A stretch of DNA of 64,000 nucleotides from positions 310,001 through 374,000 of the forward strand of contig JBKBQA010000003.1 of NCBI GenBank assembly GCA_046292765.1, in the 5' to 3' direction. How positions within the stretch are numbered: position 1 is the stretch's first letter; every line of letters begins with the position of its first letter. Source of the stretch: PGZG01 sp046292765 (GTDB lineage Bacteria; Pseudomonadota; Gammaproteobacteria; Pseudomonadales; Alcanivoracaceae). The notes under the pieces are model-generated. The model had not been told where the DNA came from. It was given only the letters and a program-made list of their open reading frames with translations, and made no database searches. Shown one piece after another: positions 50,785-61,043 of the stretch. Both the position numbers and the translations under genes were made by a program.

Positions 50785-50800
50785 TAGAGTAATTACTCTA
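50785..50800. promoter_or_regulatory. Perfect 16-bp palindrome, probable LaoR operator
   Basis: TAGAGTAATTACTCTA is perfectly symmetrical and lies 76 bp before the laoB start in the laoB/laoR divergent region. TetR regulators usually bind such 15-20 bp palindromes next to their own gene, so LaoR is the obvious candidate. Confidence 0.65.
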
Positions 50801-50821
50801 GCTGTCAATCCCTGACCGCTG

Positions 50822-50850
50822 GCCGATAATCGGGCAGCCCGATTATCGGC
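50822..50850. promoter_or_regulatory. 29-bp perfect inverted repeat in the laoB/laoR spacer
   Basis: Two 14-base arms, 50822-50835 and 50837-50850, are perfect complements around a single A at 50836; the arm core is CCGATAATCGGGC. It lies between the other palindrome and the short reading frame starting at 50882. It may be a second operator or a cruciform/hairpin in the laoR leader. Confidence 0.55.
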
Positions 50851-50881
50851 GGTTATGGCCCATTCTGACTCCGGAGAGCCC

Positions 50882-50947
50882 ATGTCTGCCCAGCAGTCCA
50901 GTGACCTGATCCGTCGTCACTATGCCAGCTTCAATGCCGATGAGTAG
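50882..50947 (+). CDS. 21-codon leader or remnant frame resembling the N-terminus of a SnoaL/NTF2-like protein
   Basis: ATG 50882 follows CCGGAG at a good distance and opens a 21-codon frame ending at TAG 50945. The peptide includes SDLIRRHYASFNADE, which closely resembles the first helix of SnoaL-like (NTF2-fold) proteins. The stop overlaps the laoR start region. It may be the residue of a deleted gene whose ribosome-binding site now drives coupled translation of laoR, or a short leader peptide. Confidence 0.4.
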   Translation: MSAQQSSDLIRRHYASFNADE

Positions 50948-51629
50948 TACCAAGGAGCGCATCCTCGCCACCAGCCTTGAGCTGTTCAACCGTCATGGCG
51001 AGCGCAACGTGACCACTAACCACATCGCCGAGGCCCTGGGGATCTCGCCGGGCAACCTGTACTACCACTATCGCAACAAGGGCGACATCGTCTTTGCCCT
51101 GTTCGAGCGGTATCAGGCCACTGTCGAGGCATTTCTCCAGGTGCCGCCAAACCGGCCACTGACCTGGCAGGACAAGGTCGGCTATCTGGAGTCGATCCTG
51201 CAGAGTATGTGGGGGGCGCGCTTCCTGCATCGCGACATGTCCCACCTGCTCAATCAGGATGAGCGCCTGCGGAGTTCCTACAGTGAGTTTGTCCAGCGCA
51301 GTCTGGCTCAGGGGCTCGCGGTCTACGAGGGCTTGCGGGCATCGGGATTGATTGAGGTCGGTGACGAGGAGATGCAGGCTCTGTTGGTTAACACCTGGGT
51401 GATGGCCGCGTCCTGGGCCGGCTTTGTTCACAGCATGGTGCCGGCGGAGCGACGCGACGAGGAGCTGGATCGCACCCTGTTGCGCCAGGGCATCTACCAG
51501 ATCGTCTGTCTCGAAGCGCCCTACCTGCGCGGTGAGGCGCTCGCGCATCTAGCCGCCATGAAAGCTCGCTACGGCAGCGGCGATACTCTGGATCTGCTGT
51601 TCCCCCGCGAGACACCCGCAGTGCAGTAG
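50940..51629 (+). CDS. laoR: TetR-family repressor LaoR
   Basis: A 229-residue regulator, helix-turn-helix at about 20-48 (VTTNHIAEALGISPGNLYYHY), then a helical ligand domain. It corresponds to PA0367 (LaoR), the local repressor of the lao genes in Pseudomonas, and diverges from laoB. ATG 50940, 50934 and 50922 are in frame; MSSTKERIL at 50940 matches TetR N-termini best. None has its own good Shine-Dalgarno, and all overlap the short frame at 50882, so coupling is likely. The stop TAG lies inside the left arm of the compound repeat. Confidence 0.85.
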   Translation: MSSTKERILATSLELFNRHGERNVTTNHIAEALGISPGNLYYHYRNKGDIVFALFERYQATVEAFLQVPPNRPLTWQDKVGYLESILQSMWGARFLHRDMSHLLNQDERLRSSYSEFVQRSLAQGLAVYEGLRASGLIEVGDEEMQALLVNTWVMAASWAGFVHSMVPAERRDEELDRTLLRQGIYQIVCLEAPYLRGEALAHLAAMKARYGSGDTLDLLFPRETPAVQ

Positions 51630-51773
51630 CAGCGGCAATCCTGTCGCGAAAGGGTTCGGCAAAGGCGCCGTCCGCCGTTACCTGATGGAGTCGCTCCCCG
51701 ATACTCGCTTGGTCCATCAGGTAACGGCGGACGGCGCTATCGAGCACTGCACATCACGACAGGATTGCCGCTG

Positions 51774-51777
<4 letters not shown>
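51626..51777. repeat. 152-bp compound inverted repeat between laoR and acnA
   Basis: Two nested pairs of perfect arms: outer 21-base arms at 51626-51646 and 51757-51777, inner 25-base arms at 51665-51689 and 51713-51737. The central loop is 23 bases; the two spacers between outer and inner arms do not pair. The outer arms contain the TAG stop codons of laoR and of acnA in equivalent positions. It could serve as a bidirectional transcription stop, be a REP/MITE-like element, or be a duplication by gene-end copying. Confidence 0.85.
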
Positions 51778-54500
<2,723 letters not shown>

Positions 54501-54614
54501 GGTGAACTCCCTGTCGGATCCGTGAGGGGAGCCTTCGATACTACGCCTGCCACGCCTCTACTCCAAACCCCGTATCGGGTAGAATGCGCGCTGATTCATT
54601 TGCCGGGCGCTGTC

Positions 54615-55280
54615 ATGCTGGTCTCCTACAAGCACAATTTTCTGTTCGTCCATATCGCCAAAACCGGCGGTACCAGCGTGAGGGATGCTCTGCGGCAGTA
54701 CCGCTGGGGGGGCGTTTACGCTGCACCGCTGGCCATTACCAGCCTGTTCAGCCAGATGACGCGGCCACGCCACAAGCTTGGCATCAAGATTCCCCGTCAC
54801 GCCAAGGCCATTGCCGCCAAGGAAATGTTTCCGCGTGATGTCTATAACGGCTTCTTCAAATTTGTTGTCGTGCGAAACCCGTGGGATCTTCAGGTCAGCG
54901 CCTATCATCATGTTCGCAGGAATCCGATTGGCATGCCCGACACCGTCAAGACCTTTGCCGAGTTCCTCGATTACAAGTTTGATCTGTCGCGACCGTACAA
55001 CTTCATGCTCGACATCACTAACGAGCCGCAGCGCGATTACATTGTCGACATGCGCGGAAATGTCATCGTCGATTTTATTGGCCACTACGAATCGCTGCAG
55101 GATGACTTTAACGAAATCTGTCGTCGTGTCGGGGTGGCGGCGGTGGACCTTCCTCATCACCGCAAAGCGGAAGGGCGCAAGGATTACCGCAGCTACTACA
55201 GCGGTGATCTTGCCGACCGCGTGGCGGCTCGCTTCCATCAGGATATCGACATTCTCGGCTACCGTTTCGACCCGGCCTGA
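54615..55280 (+). CDS. Sulfotransferase family protein
   Basis: A 221-residue cytosolic protein of the sulfotransferase superfamily that uses PAPS. The 5'-phosphosulfate loop is HIAKTGGTSV (13-22), and the 3'-phosphate motif is VVVRNPWDLQVSAYH (about 81-95) with the arginine and serine in expected spacing. The start is taken at MLVSYKHNFLF, just before the P-loop; further upstream codons run into the acnA promoter region. The acceptor is unknown; carbohydrate and lipid sulfation are typical of the group. It diverges from acnA and converges with yqcC without a gap. Confidence 0.85.
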   Translation: MLVSYKHNFLFVHIAKTGGTSVRDALRQYRWGGVYAAPLAITSLFSQMTRPRHKLGIKIPRHAKAIAAKEMFPRDVYNGFFKFVVVRNPWDLQVSAYHHVRRNPIGMPDTVKTFAEFLDYKFDLSRPYNFMLDITNEPQRDYIVDMRGNVIVDFIGHYESLQDDFNEICRRVGVAAVDLPHHRKAEGRKDYRSYYSGDLADRVAARFHQDIDILGYRFDPA

Positions 55281-55604
55281 TCAGTTGAACTGGGCATCGA
55301 AGCTGGCAAGCAAACTGATCAGCTGACTGACGTCGTGCGGCAGATGAGACAGTGCCTGCTCTGCCATTGGCGCGATCTGGCAGGTCTCCGGCAGCGGAAG
55401 ATCACCTTCAATCAGGGCGCGAAAGCGGGCCACCATCACCCATTGCAGCCACTGCTCGAAGGCCATCCGATCGGCGAAGAAGGGGGTGGTGCTCATAAAG
55501 GCCTGCTGCGCCGGAGCCTGCGTCGACCAGACTCCCAGTTCGCGCAGCTCCGCCTCAATCTCGCTCAGCAGCTGTAGCAGCAAGTCGCGGCGCGGATCAG
55601 TCAT
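55281..55604 (-). CDS. yqcC: YqcC family protein
   Basis: A 107-residue helical protein of the YqcC (DUF446) family. The characteristic regions are LLSEIEAELRELGVW and FEQWLQWVMVARF. Function is unknown; in E. coli the gene lies next to truC. Its ATG overlaps the stop of the upstream HAD gene by 8 bases, so the two are co-translated. Confidence 0.86.
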   Translation of the reverse strand: MTDPRRDLLLQLLSEIEAELRELGVWSTQAPAQQAFMSTTPFFADRMAFEQWLQWVMVARFRALIEGDLPLPETCQIAPMAEQALSHLPHDVSQLISLLASFDAQFN

Positions 55605-56304
55605 CCAGCATGGCCAGCAGGTCGGTCAGTTCACGCAGGTTGTGAATGCGGTGCGGATGCGGCTCGATGCTGTTCGGCCAGGGCTGGTCCAGCAGGTTGG
55701 CCCAGACCGCATGGAAGCCCTGCTGGCGAGCAGCATCAATATCTTCCTCGGGATGGTCGCCAACATGAACGGCCTGATGCGGTTGGGCCCCGGCGGAACG
55801 CAGGGCCGCCTGAAACATATCCGGCGCCGGCTTGCGGCGTCCCACGGACTCGGCGGAATGGTGGAAATCAAACAAATCGTGAATGCCGATCTTTTTCAGG
55901 TCAGCGTTACCGTTGCTGAGGGCGCCAAGCCGGTAGCTGTCGGCCAGCAACGTCAGCACATCCAGCGCGCCGGGAAAAAACACCACCTCGTTACGGGCAT
56001 CGTGGAAAACACGGAAACCCTGATCGGCCAGCAAGGCCGCCTCGTTGGTGCAGTAGCCGGCTTCGCGAAATCCCTGAGCCAGCGCATCGCGGCGCAGCGC
56101 AGTCAGGTTATGCATGTAGCCTGGCTTGTCTCGCAGCAGCTGGTCGCGAATGCGCAGCATGGTGTCGCGGGTCATGTGTCGGGCGGCATCGGGATGGCGC
56201 TCGGCAATCCACTGGGCGCAGCAGCGATCCGCCCGGCGAATGACTTCGTCCACCGGCCAGAGGGTGTTGTCGAGATCGAAGGTGATGACCTTGAGCGCTG
56301 CCAT
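55597..56304 (-). CDS. HAD-family phosphatase, YigB-like
   Basis: A 235-residue haloacid dehalogenase-type hydrolase. Motif I is FDLDNTLW with D10 and D12, motif II lies in LGALSNGNADL, the lysine in GRRKPAPDMF, and motif IV in VHVGDHPEEDI. YigB of E. coli dephosphorylates FMN and sugar phosphates and sits beside xerC; here it lies 52 kb from xerC. It is upstream of yqcC in the same transcript. Confidence 0.88.
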   Translation of the reverse strand: MAALKVITFDLDNTLWPVDEVIRRADRCCAQWIAERHPDAARHMTRDTMLRIRDQLLRDKPGYMHNLTALRRDALAQGFREAGYCTNEAALLADQGFRVFHDARNEVVFFPGALDVLTLLADSYRLGALSNGNADLKKIGIHDLFDFHHSAESVGRRKPAPDMFQAALRSAGAQPHQAVHVGDHPEEDIDAARQQGFHAVWANLLDQPWPNSIEPHPHRIHNLRELTDLLAMLDD

Positions 56305-56393
56305 GTCTGGAATGGTAGCCTGCCTGCCCTTGCCGGGTCATTACCGTTTACCGCCGGCTGCTATCATCAGGCCTTAGGCTGAGGGGGGATAAT

Positions 56394-57350
56394 ATGCGTG
56401 GTGTGGTGCTGGATCTCGATACGCTCCGTCCGGAGGACCTCTCACTGACGGGCCTGATGGCTACTCTGCCGGTGTGGCACTGCCATCCGGCGACCTTGCC
56501 GGCGGAGACCGCGACTCGCCTTGCCGGCTGCCAGGTCGCCGTCACCAACAAGGTGGTGATTGGTCGGGCCGAGATCGCTGCTGCTGCGGAGCTGCAGCTG
56601 ATCTGTGTCTCAGCCACCGGCACCAATAATGTCGATCTGGAGGCGGCCCGGGAGCGCGGCATCGTGGTCTGTAATGTTCGGGATTACGCCGCCGCCAGTC
56701 TGGCCCAGCATGTGTTTGCCTTGCTGCTGGGGATGGCCACCCGCTGGCACGACTATGCTGCCGATGTCCGCGCGGGTGACTGGTCCCGCTCGCCGATGTT
56801 CTGCCTGATGCACCGGCCGGTGGTGGAGCTGGCTGGCAAGACGCTGGGCATCATTGGTTACGGCGTGCTCGGGCAAGAGGTGGCGCGGCTGGCAACGGTG
56901 TTCGGCATGCGGGTGCGGGTGGCACAAAGCCTGCAAACCGACGGCGCGAAGGAGGACAGGGTGCCACTTGTTGAGCTGCTGGCGCAGAGCGATGTGGTGT
57001 CGTTGCATTGCCCGCTGACTGCGACCACGGATCGGCTGGTGAATGCCGATTTTCTTGCCGCCATGAAACCCGGGGCGTGGCTGATCAACACCGCCCGTGG
57101 CGGGCTGGTGGATGAGCTGGCCCTGAAGCAGGCGCTGGCGAGCGGACACCTTGGCGCGGCGGTACTGGATGTGCTCAGTGTTGAGCCGCCACCGGCGGAC
57201 CACCCGTTGCTGGATCCGGCCATTGCCAATCTCATCATCACCCCGCACAACGCCTGGATCAGCCGCGAATGTCGCCAGCGCCTGCTCGACGGCGTGGTCG
57301 CCAACATCCTCGCCTGGCGGGCTGACGCACCGATCAATCGGGTGGCCTGA
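56394..57350 (+). CDS. hprA: D-2-hydroxyacid dehydrogenase (hydroxypyruvate/glycerate type)
   Basis: A 318-residue NAD-dependent dehydrogenase. The Rossmann motif is GIIGYGVLGQEV (about 149-160); the catalytic arginine lies in INTARGG (about 230-236), and the histidine in TPHNAWIS (about 284-291). Length and sequence fit glycerate dehydrogenase/hydroxypyruvate reductase. GAGGGGGG precedes the ATG. The 3' end, including the TGA, is duplicated in a 12-bp tandem repeat. Confidence 0.87.
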   Translation: MRGVVLDLDTLRPEDLSLTGLMATLPVWHCHPATLPAETATRLAGCQVAVTNKVVIGRAEIAAAAELQLICVSATGTNNVDLEAARERGIVVCNVRDYAAASLAQHVFALLLGMATRWHDYAADVRAGDWSRSPMFCLMHRPVVELAGKTLGIIGYGVLGQEVARLATVFGMRVRVAQSLQTDGAKEDRVPLVELLAQSDVVSLHCPLTATTDRLVNADFLAAMKPGAWLINTARGGLVDELALKQALASGHLGAAVLDVLSVEPPPADHPLLDPAIANLIITPHNAWISRECRQRLLDGVVANILAWRADAPINRVA

Positions 57351-57369
57351 CCGTGTGCCTGACCGTGTG
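57346..57369. repeat. 12-bp perfect tandem duplication at the hprA stop codon
   Basis: CCTGACCGTGTG occurs twice without a gap (57346-57357 and 57358-57369). The first copy contains the TGA stop of hprA. It looks like a recent slippage or duplication event with no effect on the coding sequence. Confidence 0.9.
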
Positions 57370-57442
57370 CGTGAGAGAGGCGCGCGGACCTGCAACACCA
57401 TTTCAACTATCATGCGCGTCCATGGGATTGCGGGAGAAAACA

Positions 57443-57781
57443 ATGAGTGACTTACCGAACTGCCCCGGCTGCGGCTCGGCCTATGCCTATCAGGACGGCA
57501 CCCTGCTGATCTGTCCGGAATGTGGCCATGAGTGGTCCGCCGATGCGACCGCGGACACCGAGGAGCGACGTATCGTCCGTGATGCCAACGGCAATGAGCT
57601 TCACGACGGCGATACGGTCACCGTCATCAAGGATCTGAAAGTGAAAGGCTCATCGGCGGTGGTAAAGGTGGGCACCCGGGTCAAGAACATTCGTCTGGTG
57701 GAGGGCGATCACGACATCGACTGCAAGATCGACGGCATCGGCGCGATGAAGCTGAAATCCGAATTCGTCCGCAAGGCCTGA
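57443..57781 (+). CDS. yjdM: PhnA/YjdM family zinc-ribbon protein
   Basis: A 112-residue protein with an N-terminal zinc ribbon, C7, C10, C24 and C27, and a C-terminal PhnA domain with GDTVTVIKDLKVKGSS and the GIGAMKLKSEFVRK tail. The family is often annotated as alkylphosphonate utilisation but its true function is unclear; no phn genes are nearby. The start at ATG 57443 is fixed by the conserved MSDLPNCPGCG. Confidence 0.92.
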   Translation: MSDLPNCPGCGSAYAYQDGTLLICPECGHEWSADATADTEERRIVRDANGNELHDGDTVTVIKDLKVKGSSAVVKVGTRVKNIRLVEGDHDIDCKIDGIGAMKLKSEFVRKA

Positions 57782-57798
57782 GGGTGGCGCGGGCGACC

Positions 57799-58443
57799 TC
57801 AGTCGCCCTGTTCGGCGATCCAGCGCAGGAACGCGCGCCGCTCTTCGGCGGTGGCAGTGCGCCAGCCGGCCTTGAGCAGATCCAGCTGGTCAAGTGATTC
57901 GGTTTGCTGCCCCGCGGCGGGTAATGGCGCCACCGTGGCGTGGCTGACAGTGGCACTGGCGGCGGTGATGCCGAGCAATCCCTGATTAACGAGGCCACTG
58001 GGCTCGCTGTTGCGCCGTTCGCCGCTGCTCAGATCAATACTGTAACCGGTGAAATTTCGGGCCATGACACGCGCTTCGTCAAGTGTCGCTGGCGCCTCGA
58101 AGTCGAGCCGGTGGCGACTGCCGGCGACGCCGGCAACACGGAACTCGGTCAAGTCGGAACGCACCACCTGATGGCCGGAAGGTGCCATGTCGAACACATC
58201 CTTGTAGAACGCCACGATACGGTACTCGCCGGGCAGTAGCTGCAGGGCGCGGTCTTCCATGGTGAACATCCGGTTCACACCGTCCACCTTGCGCTCGTTG
58301 ATGGAAACAATCTCCAGCCGGCTCGGGACTTCCACCACCAGCAACTGATCCGCCGACAGCTCGGCGCCGTCATAGAGGCGAATGTTCGGATTGCTGCTGC
58401 AGGCCGTCAGCAAACAGATCAGCAACAGGATGGGCAGGCGCAT
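57799..58443 (-). CDS. Lipoprotein of unknown function, DUF2057-like
   Basis: A 214-residue protein with a lipoprotein signal; LLTAC places the modified cysteine at residue 15. The mature N-terminal part LRLYDGAELS...LEIVSINERKVDG...LLPGEYRIVAFYKDVF resembles DUF2057-type envelope proteins, which contain a strand pattern with a vital G-E-Y motif. The C-terminus (about 180-214) is helical. The start at ATG 58443 is five codons inside a longer frame. The function is unknown. Confidence 0.72.
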   Translation of the reverse strand: MRLPILLLICLLTACSSNPNIRLYDGAELSADQLLVVEVPSRLEIVSINERKVDGVNRMFTMEDRALQLLPGEYRIVAFYKDVFDMAPSGHQVVRSDLTEFRVAGVAGSRHRLDFEAPATLDEARVMARNFTGYSIDLSSGERRNSEPSGLVNQGLLGITAASATVSHATVAPLPAAGQQTESLDQLDLLKAGWRTATAEERRAFLRWIAEQGD

Positions 58444-58496
58444 GGGATTCTCCAACAAGGTGCAACAGCATCATTGGCAACTGTGACAGATTCGTG

Positions 58497-58796
58497 TCAG
58501 TACCCGCGTGGCACCCGGGGACGCTCCACGGGCGCCGCCACCGGGACGGCGGGGTCATCGGCTACACCGCAGCTTTGCTGGCATGACTCCAGTGTGTCGA
58601 AAGGCGCCACGCCATCACAACCGCCCCAGATAAAGGCGCGACAGGTGCCGCTGGACGCGTCAAACCAGTAACGCTCGATGGCGGCGCGACAGCGGCCGGA
58701 TTCGGGTTTCATTTCACAAGCCGGCGGCAGTGCCGGGGCGTGTTGGCAGGCAACCAGTAGCGGAGCAGATAACAGCAGCATGATGAGGCGGGTCAT
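58497..58796 (-). CDS. Kunitz/BPTI-domain lipoprotein, probable trypsin-type protease inhibitor
   Basis: A 99-residue protein. A lipoprotein signal peptide with lipobox LVAC gives lipid-modified Cys17. Residues 27-76 form a complete Kunitz domain with six cysteines at 27, 36, 52, 60, 72 and 76. Spacings are 9, 16, 8, 12 and 4, against 9, 16, 8, 13 and 4 in BPTI, so one residue is missing in the loop before the conserved Phe. The P1 position, right after the second cysteine, is Arg37, which predicts inhibition of trypsin-like serine proteases. The C-terminus is proline/valine-rich. Bacterial Kunitz proteins are uncommon. It may protect the cell from its own or foreign proteases. Confidence 0.86.
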   Translation of the reverse strand: MTRLIMLLLSAPLLVACQHAPALPPACEMKPESGRCRAAIERYWFDASSGTCRAFIWGGCDGVAPFDTLESCQQSCGVADDPAVPVAAPVERPRVPRGY

Positions 58797-58837
58797 GGTC
58801 GGTCCCTTGAATCCAGATGGCCAGAGCATGCCACAGC

Positions 58838-59479
58838 CTAACCCCGGTGGTCGCTGACAAACGGGTTGGTCTGCCGCTCCTCGCCAAACGTCGACATGGG
58901 GCCGTGACCTGGAATGAAGGCGATATCGTCACCGAGCGGGAACAGCCGCTCGCGGATCGATCGCACCAGTTCATCGTGATTACCACGGGGAAAATCGCTG
59001 CGGCCAATGGATCCGGCAAACAGCACGTCACCGACGATCGCAAGCCGTGACAGCGGTTCGACAAACACAACGTGGCCCGGAGTGTGGCCGGGGCAGTGCA
59101 GTACCTGAAGCTCGGTTTGGCCAACAGTGACGGTGTCGCCGTGTTCCAGCCAGCGGCTCGGGTGGAACACTTTGGCGGGTGGGAAGCCGAACATCTGCGA
59201 CTGCTGAGGCAGCATGTCAATCCAGAAACTGTCTTCCCTCTGTGGCCCTTCAATCGGCAGGCCGAGATGGGCGGCGAGGTCCGCCACCGCGCCGGCATGG
59301 TCGATATGGGCATGGGTTACCAGAATCTTTTCGACGGTGCCGCCGATCTGCCTCAGCGCGTCGATAATCCGCTCCATATCGCCACCCGGATCAACCACCG
59401 CCAGATTGCCGGTCTGCTCGCATTGCAGGATCGAGCAGTTCTGCTCAAAGGGGGTGACGGGGAGAATGGCATACTTCAT
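58838..59479 (-). CDS. Metallo-beta-lactamase fold hydrolase, glyoxalase II-like
   Basis: A 213-residue MBL-fold protein of the YcbL/GloB-like group. The metal-binding THAHIDH motif is at 55-61, later histidines lie in HCPGHTPGH and in IPGHGP, and the aspartate in GDVLFAG. The start MKYAILPVTPF fits the family. YcbL-type enzymes hydrolyse glutathione thioesters such as S-lactoylglutathione. It converges with nothing and lies 98 bp from the P450 gene end in the same direction. Confidence 0.87.
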   Translation of the reverse strand: MKYAILPVTPFEQNCSILQCEQTGNLAVVDPGGDMERIIDALRQIGGTVEKILVTHAHIDHAGAVADLAAHLGLPIEGPQREDSFWIDMLPQQSQMFGFPPAKVFHPSRWLEHGDTVTVGQTELQVLHCPGHTPGHVVFVEPLSRLAIVGDVLFAGSIGRSDFPRGNHDELVRSIRERLFPLGDDIAFIPGHGPMSTFGEERQTNPFVSDHRG

Positions 59480-59548
59480 CAGGCTGTCCGGTTTGTCGCG
59501 GGAGCGGCAGTATAGCAGCACGGTGGCGCCGGGCACGGGCTGAACCGA

Positions 59549-59570
59549 CCGGGGCCCATGCGGGCCCCGG
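59549..59570 (-). terminator. Strong GC stem-loop after the P450 gene
   Basis: CCGGGGCCC (59549-59557) pairs with GGGCCCCGG (59562-59570) around a four-base loop. It begins seven bases beyond the P450 stop on the minus strand. There is no T tract, so it is a hairpin of terminator type or an RNA stabiliser rather than a textbook intrinsic terminator. Confidence 0.45.
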
Positions 59571-59577
59571 TAACAGC

Positions 59578-60948
59578 TCACAATCGGGTGATGGTGACCG
59601 GCAGGCCGTCTGTTGGTACTGCCAGAGGCACTCGCTGATAGGGAGCCTCATAGCCCGGCTGCACCGATACCTTGTAAGTGCGCAGGAAATGGAACAGGAA
59701 GATCTTTGACTGCAATTCGGCGAAGTTCAGGCCGATGCACTTGTGGTGACCACCGCCAAACGGTAACCACTGATAGAAGTGCTTCTTGTCTTCGGCACGC
59801 TCCGGTGAGAAGCGCAGCGGGTCAAAGGAGTGCGGGTTGCTCCAGTACTCTTCCATGTAATGCGTGTGCAGCGGCACGATGTTGACCAGCGTGTTCTTGG
59901 GGATCTTGTAGCCTTTGAACTCGGTGTCTTCAATGGCGCGCCGTGGGATGGTCGGCAGCGGCGGGTACATGCGCAGGGCTTCCTTGAATACCCAGGTGGC
60001 GCTTTCCAGCTTGTCCAGATCGTCGTAATCAAGATGATCCTTACCCAGCGCCTTGAATTCTTCACGCAGGCGATCCTGCCACTCGGGGCTTTTGGCCAGT
60101 GCATAAATAATGGAGCTAAGCGTGCTGGTGGTGGTGTCATGGGCGGCGAACAGCAGGAAGATCATGTGGTTCATGATGTCCTCGTCGCTCAGAGTCAGCT
60201 CGCCTTCCTCATCCACCGCCCGGCACAGCTCCGAGAAAAAGTCGGTACCGTTGCCGGTTCGCTTCGCCGGAATCAGATCGGTCATGAACTTTTCAAGAAA
60301 GCGCCGGGCTTTCATGCCGCGATACCAGATGGTGCCGGGAATTTCGACGCGCAATACTGCCATAGAGGCATCCACCTCTGCGACAAAAGCCTCGTTCACT
60401 TGCTGAGCTTCCGGGCCCATCTTCAGACCGAGGAAGGTGCTGGCGCCAACGTCCAGCAACAGCGACTTGATTGCTTCGAAAAAGCTGAATTCCATTCCCT
60501 GCGGCCAGCTCTGAATGCTGTTGGCAATGTGCGGATTCATATTCGTCATGTAGCTGGTCAGGGCTGGCTTTTTGAAGGCCTGTTGCAGTAGCCGGCGATG
60601 CAACTTGTGATCGGTAAAGTCGCGCATCATCAAGCCGTTGGTAAACAGCTTTTCCAGTAGCGGATTCCAGGCCGCCCGGCTGGAGAATACATGGGCCTGA
60701 TCGCGCAGCAGGAATTCGTTGGCTTCCGGGCCGAGCAGGGTGACGCCCCGCTGGAAGAAGGAGCTGCCTTTCATTACCGGCCCATACTGAGCGGCGCTGC
60801 GATTTACCAGCCCTTGAAAGTCGCGCAGGAACTCGAAGGTCTGGCCGAACAGGGGTAGCCCGTAGCTGCCGGGAATGTGATCGAGCTTGCGCTGCGGGAA
60901 GCGGGGCAGTTCGGCGGCCTTGGTTTGCGCGGCTTGCATCGTGTTCAC
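59578..60948 (-). CDS. Cytochrome P450, CYP26/CYP120-like type
   Basis: A 456-residue P450. The oxygen-binding I-helix motif is AAHDTTTS, the ExxR motif is KEALRMYPPLP, and the heme loop is FGGGHHKCIG with Cys404. These features and the length recall the CYP26/CYP120/CYP51 type rather than the bacterial CYP153 alkane hydroxylases. The first 20 residues carry a hydrophilic leader, so no membrane anchor is evident. The start is GTG 60948 with GAGG about eight bases upstream. No ferredoxin or ferredoxin reductase is adjacent. Fatty acid or terpenoid oxidation are likely possibilities. Confidence 0.88.
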   Translation of the reverse strand: MNTMQAAQTKAAELPRFPQRKLDHIPGSYGLPLFGQTFEFLRDFQGLVNRSAAQYGPVMKGSSFFQRGVTLLGPEANEFLLRDQAHVFSSRAAWNPLLEKLFTNGLMMRDFTDHKLHRRLLQQAFKKPALTSYMTNMNPHIANSIQSWPQGMEFSFFEAIKSLLLDVGASTFLGLKMGPEAQQVNEAFVAEVDASMAVLRVEIPGTIWYRGMKARRFLEKFMTDLIPAKRTGNGTDFFSELCRAVDEEGELTLSDEDIMNHMIFLLFAAHDTTTSTLSSIIYALAKSPEWQDRLREEFKALGKDHLDYDDLDKLESATWVFKEALRMYPPLPTIPRRAIEDTEFKGYKIPKNTLVNIVPLHTHYMEEYWSNPHSFDPLRFSPERAEDKKHFYQWLPFGGGHHKCIGLNFAELQSKIFLFHFLRTYKVSVQPGYEAPYQRVPLAVPTDGLPVTITRL

Positions 60949-61043
60949 TGCGTGATCCTCATGTGAAACCTTGGGTATACAAGGAATCTACGCCGGGCCC
61001 GGTAGCAAGGCTACGGGCTGTCAGTAACTGTCAAGCCGGGCTG

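Noticed and set aside
49210..50787. A 525-codon open frame antisense to laoB
   Set aside because: It mirrors the aldehyde dehydrogenase gene codon for codon, has no domain resemblance and arises from GC-rich codon bias.
59578..60948. CYP153 alkane hydroxylase
   Set aside because: The heme-loop and I-helix motifs do not match CYP153, and the ferredoxin and reductase genes usual for CYP153 operons are missing here.
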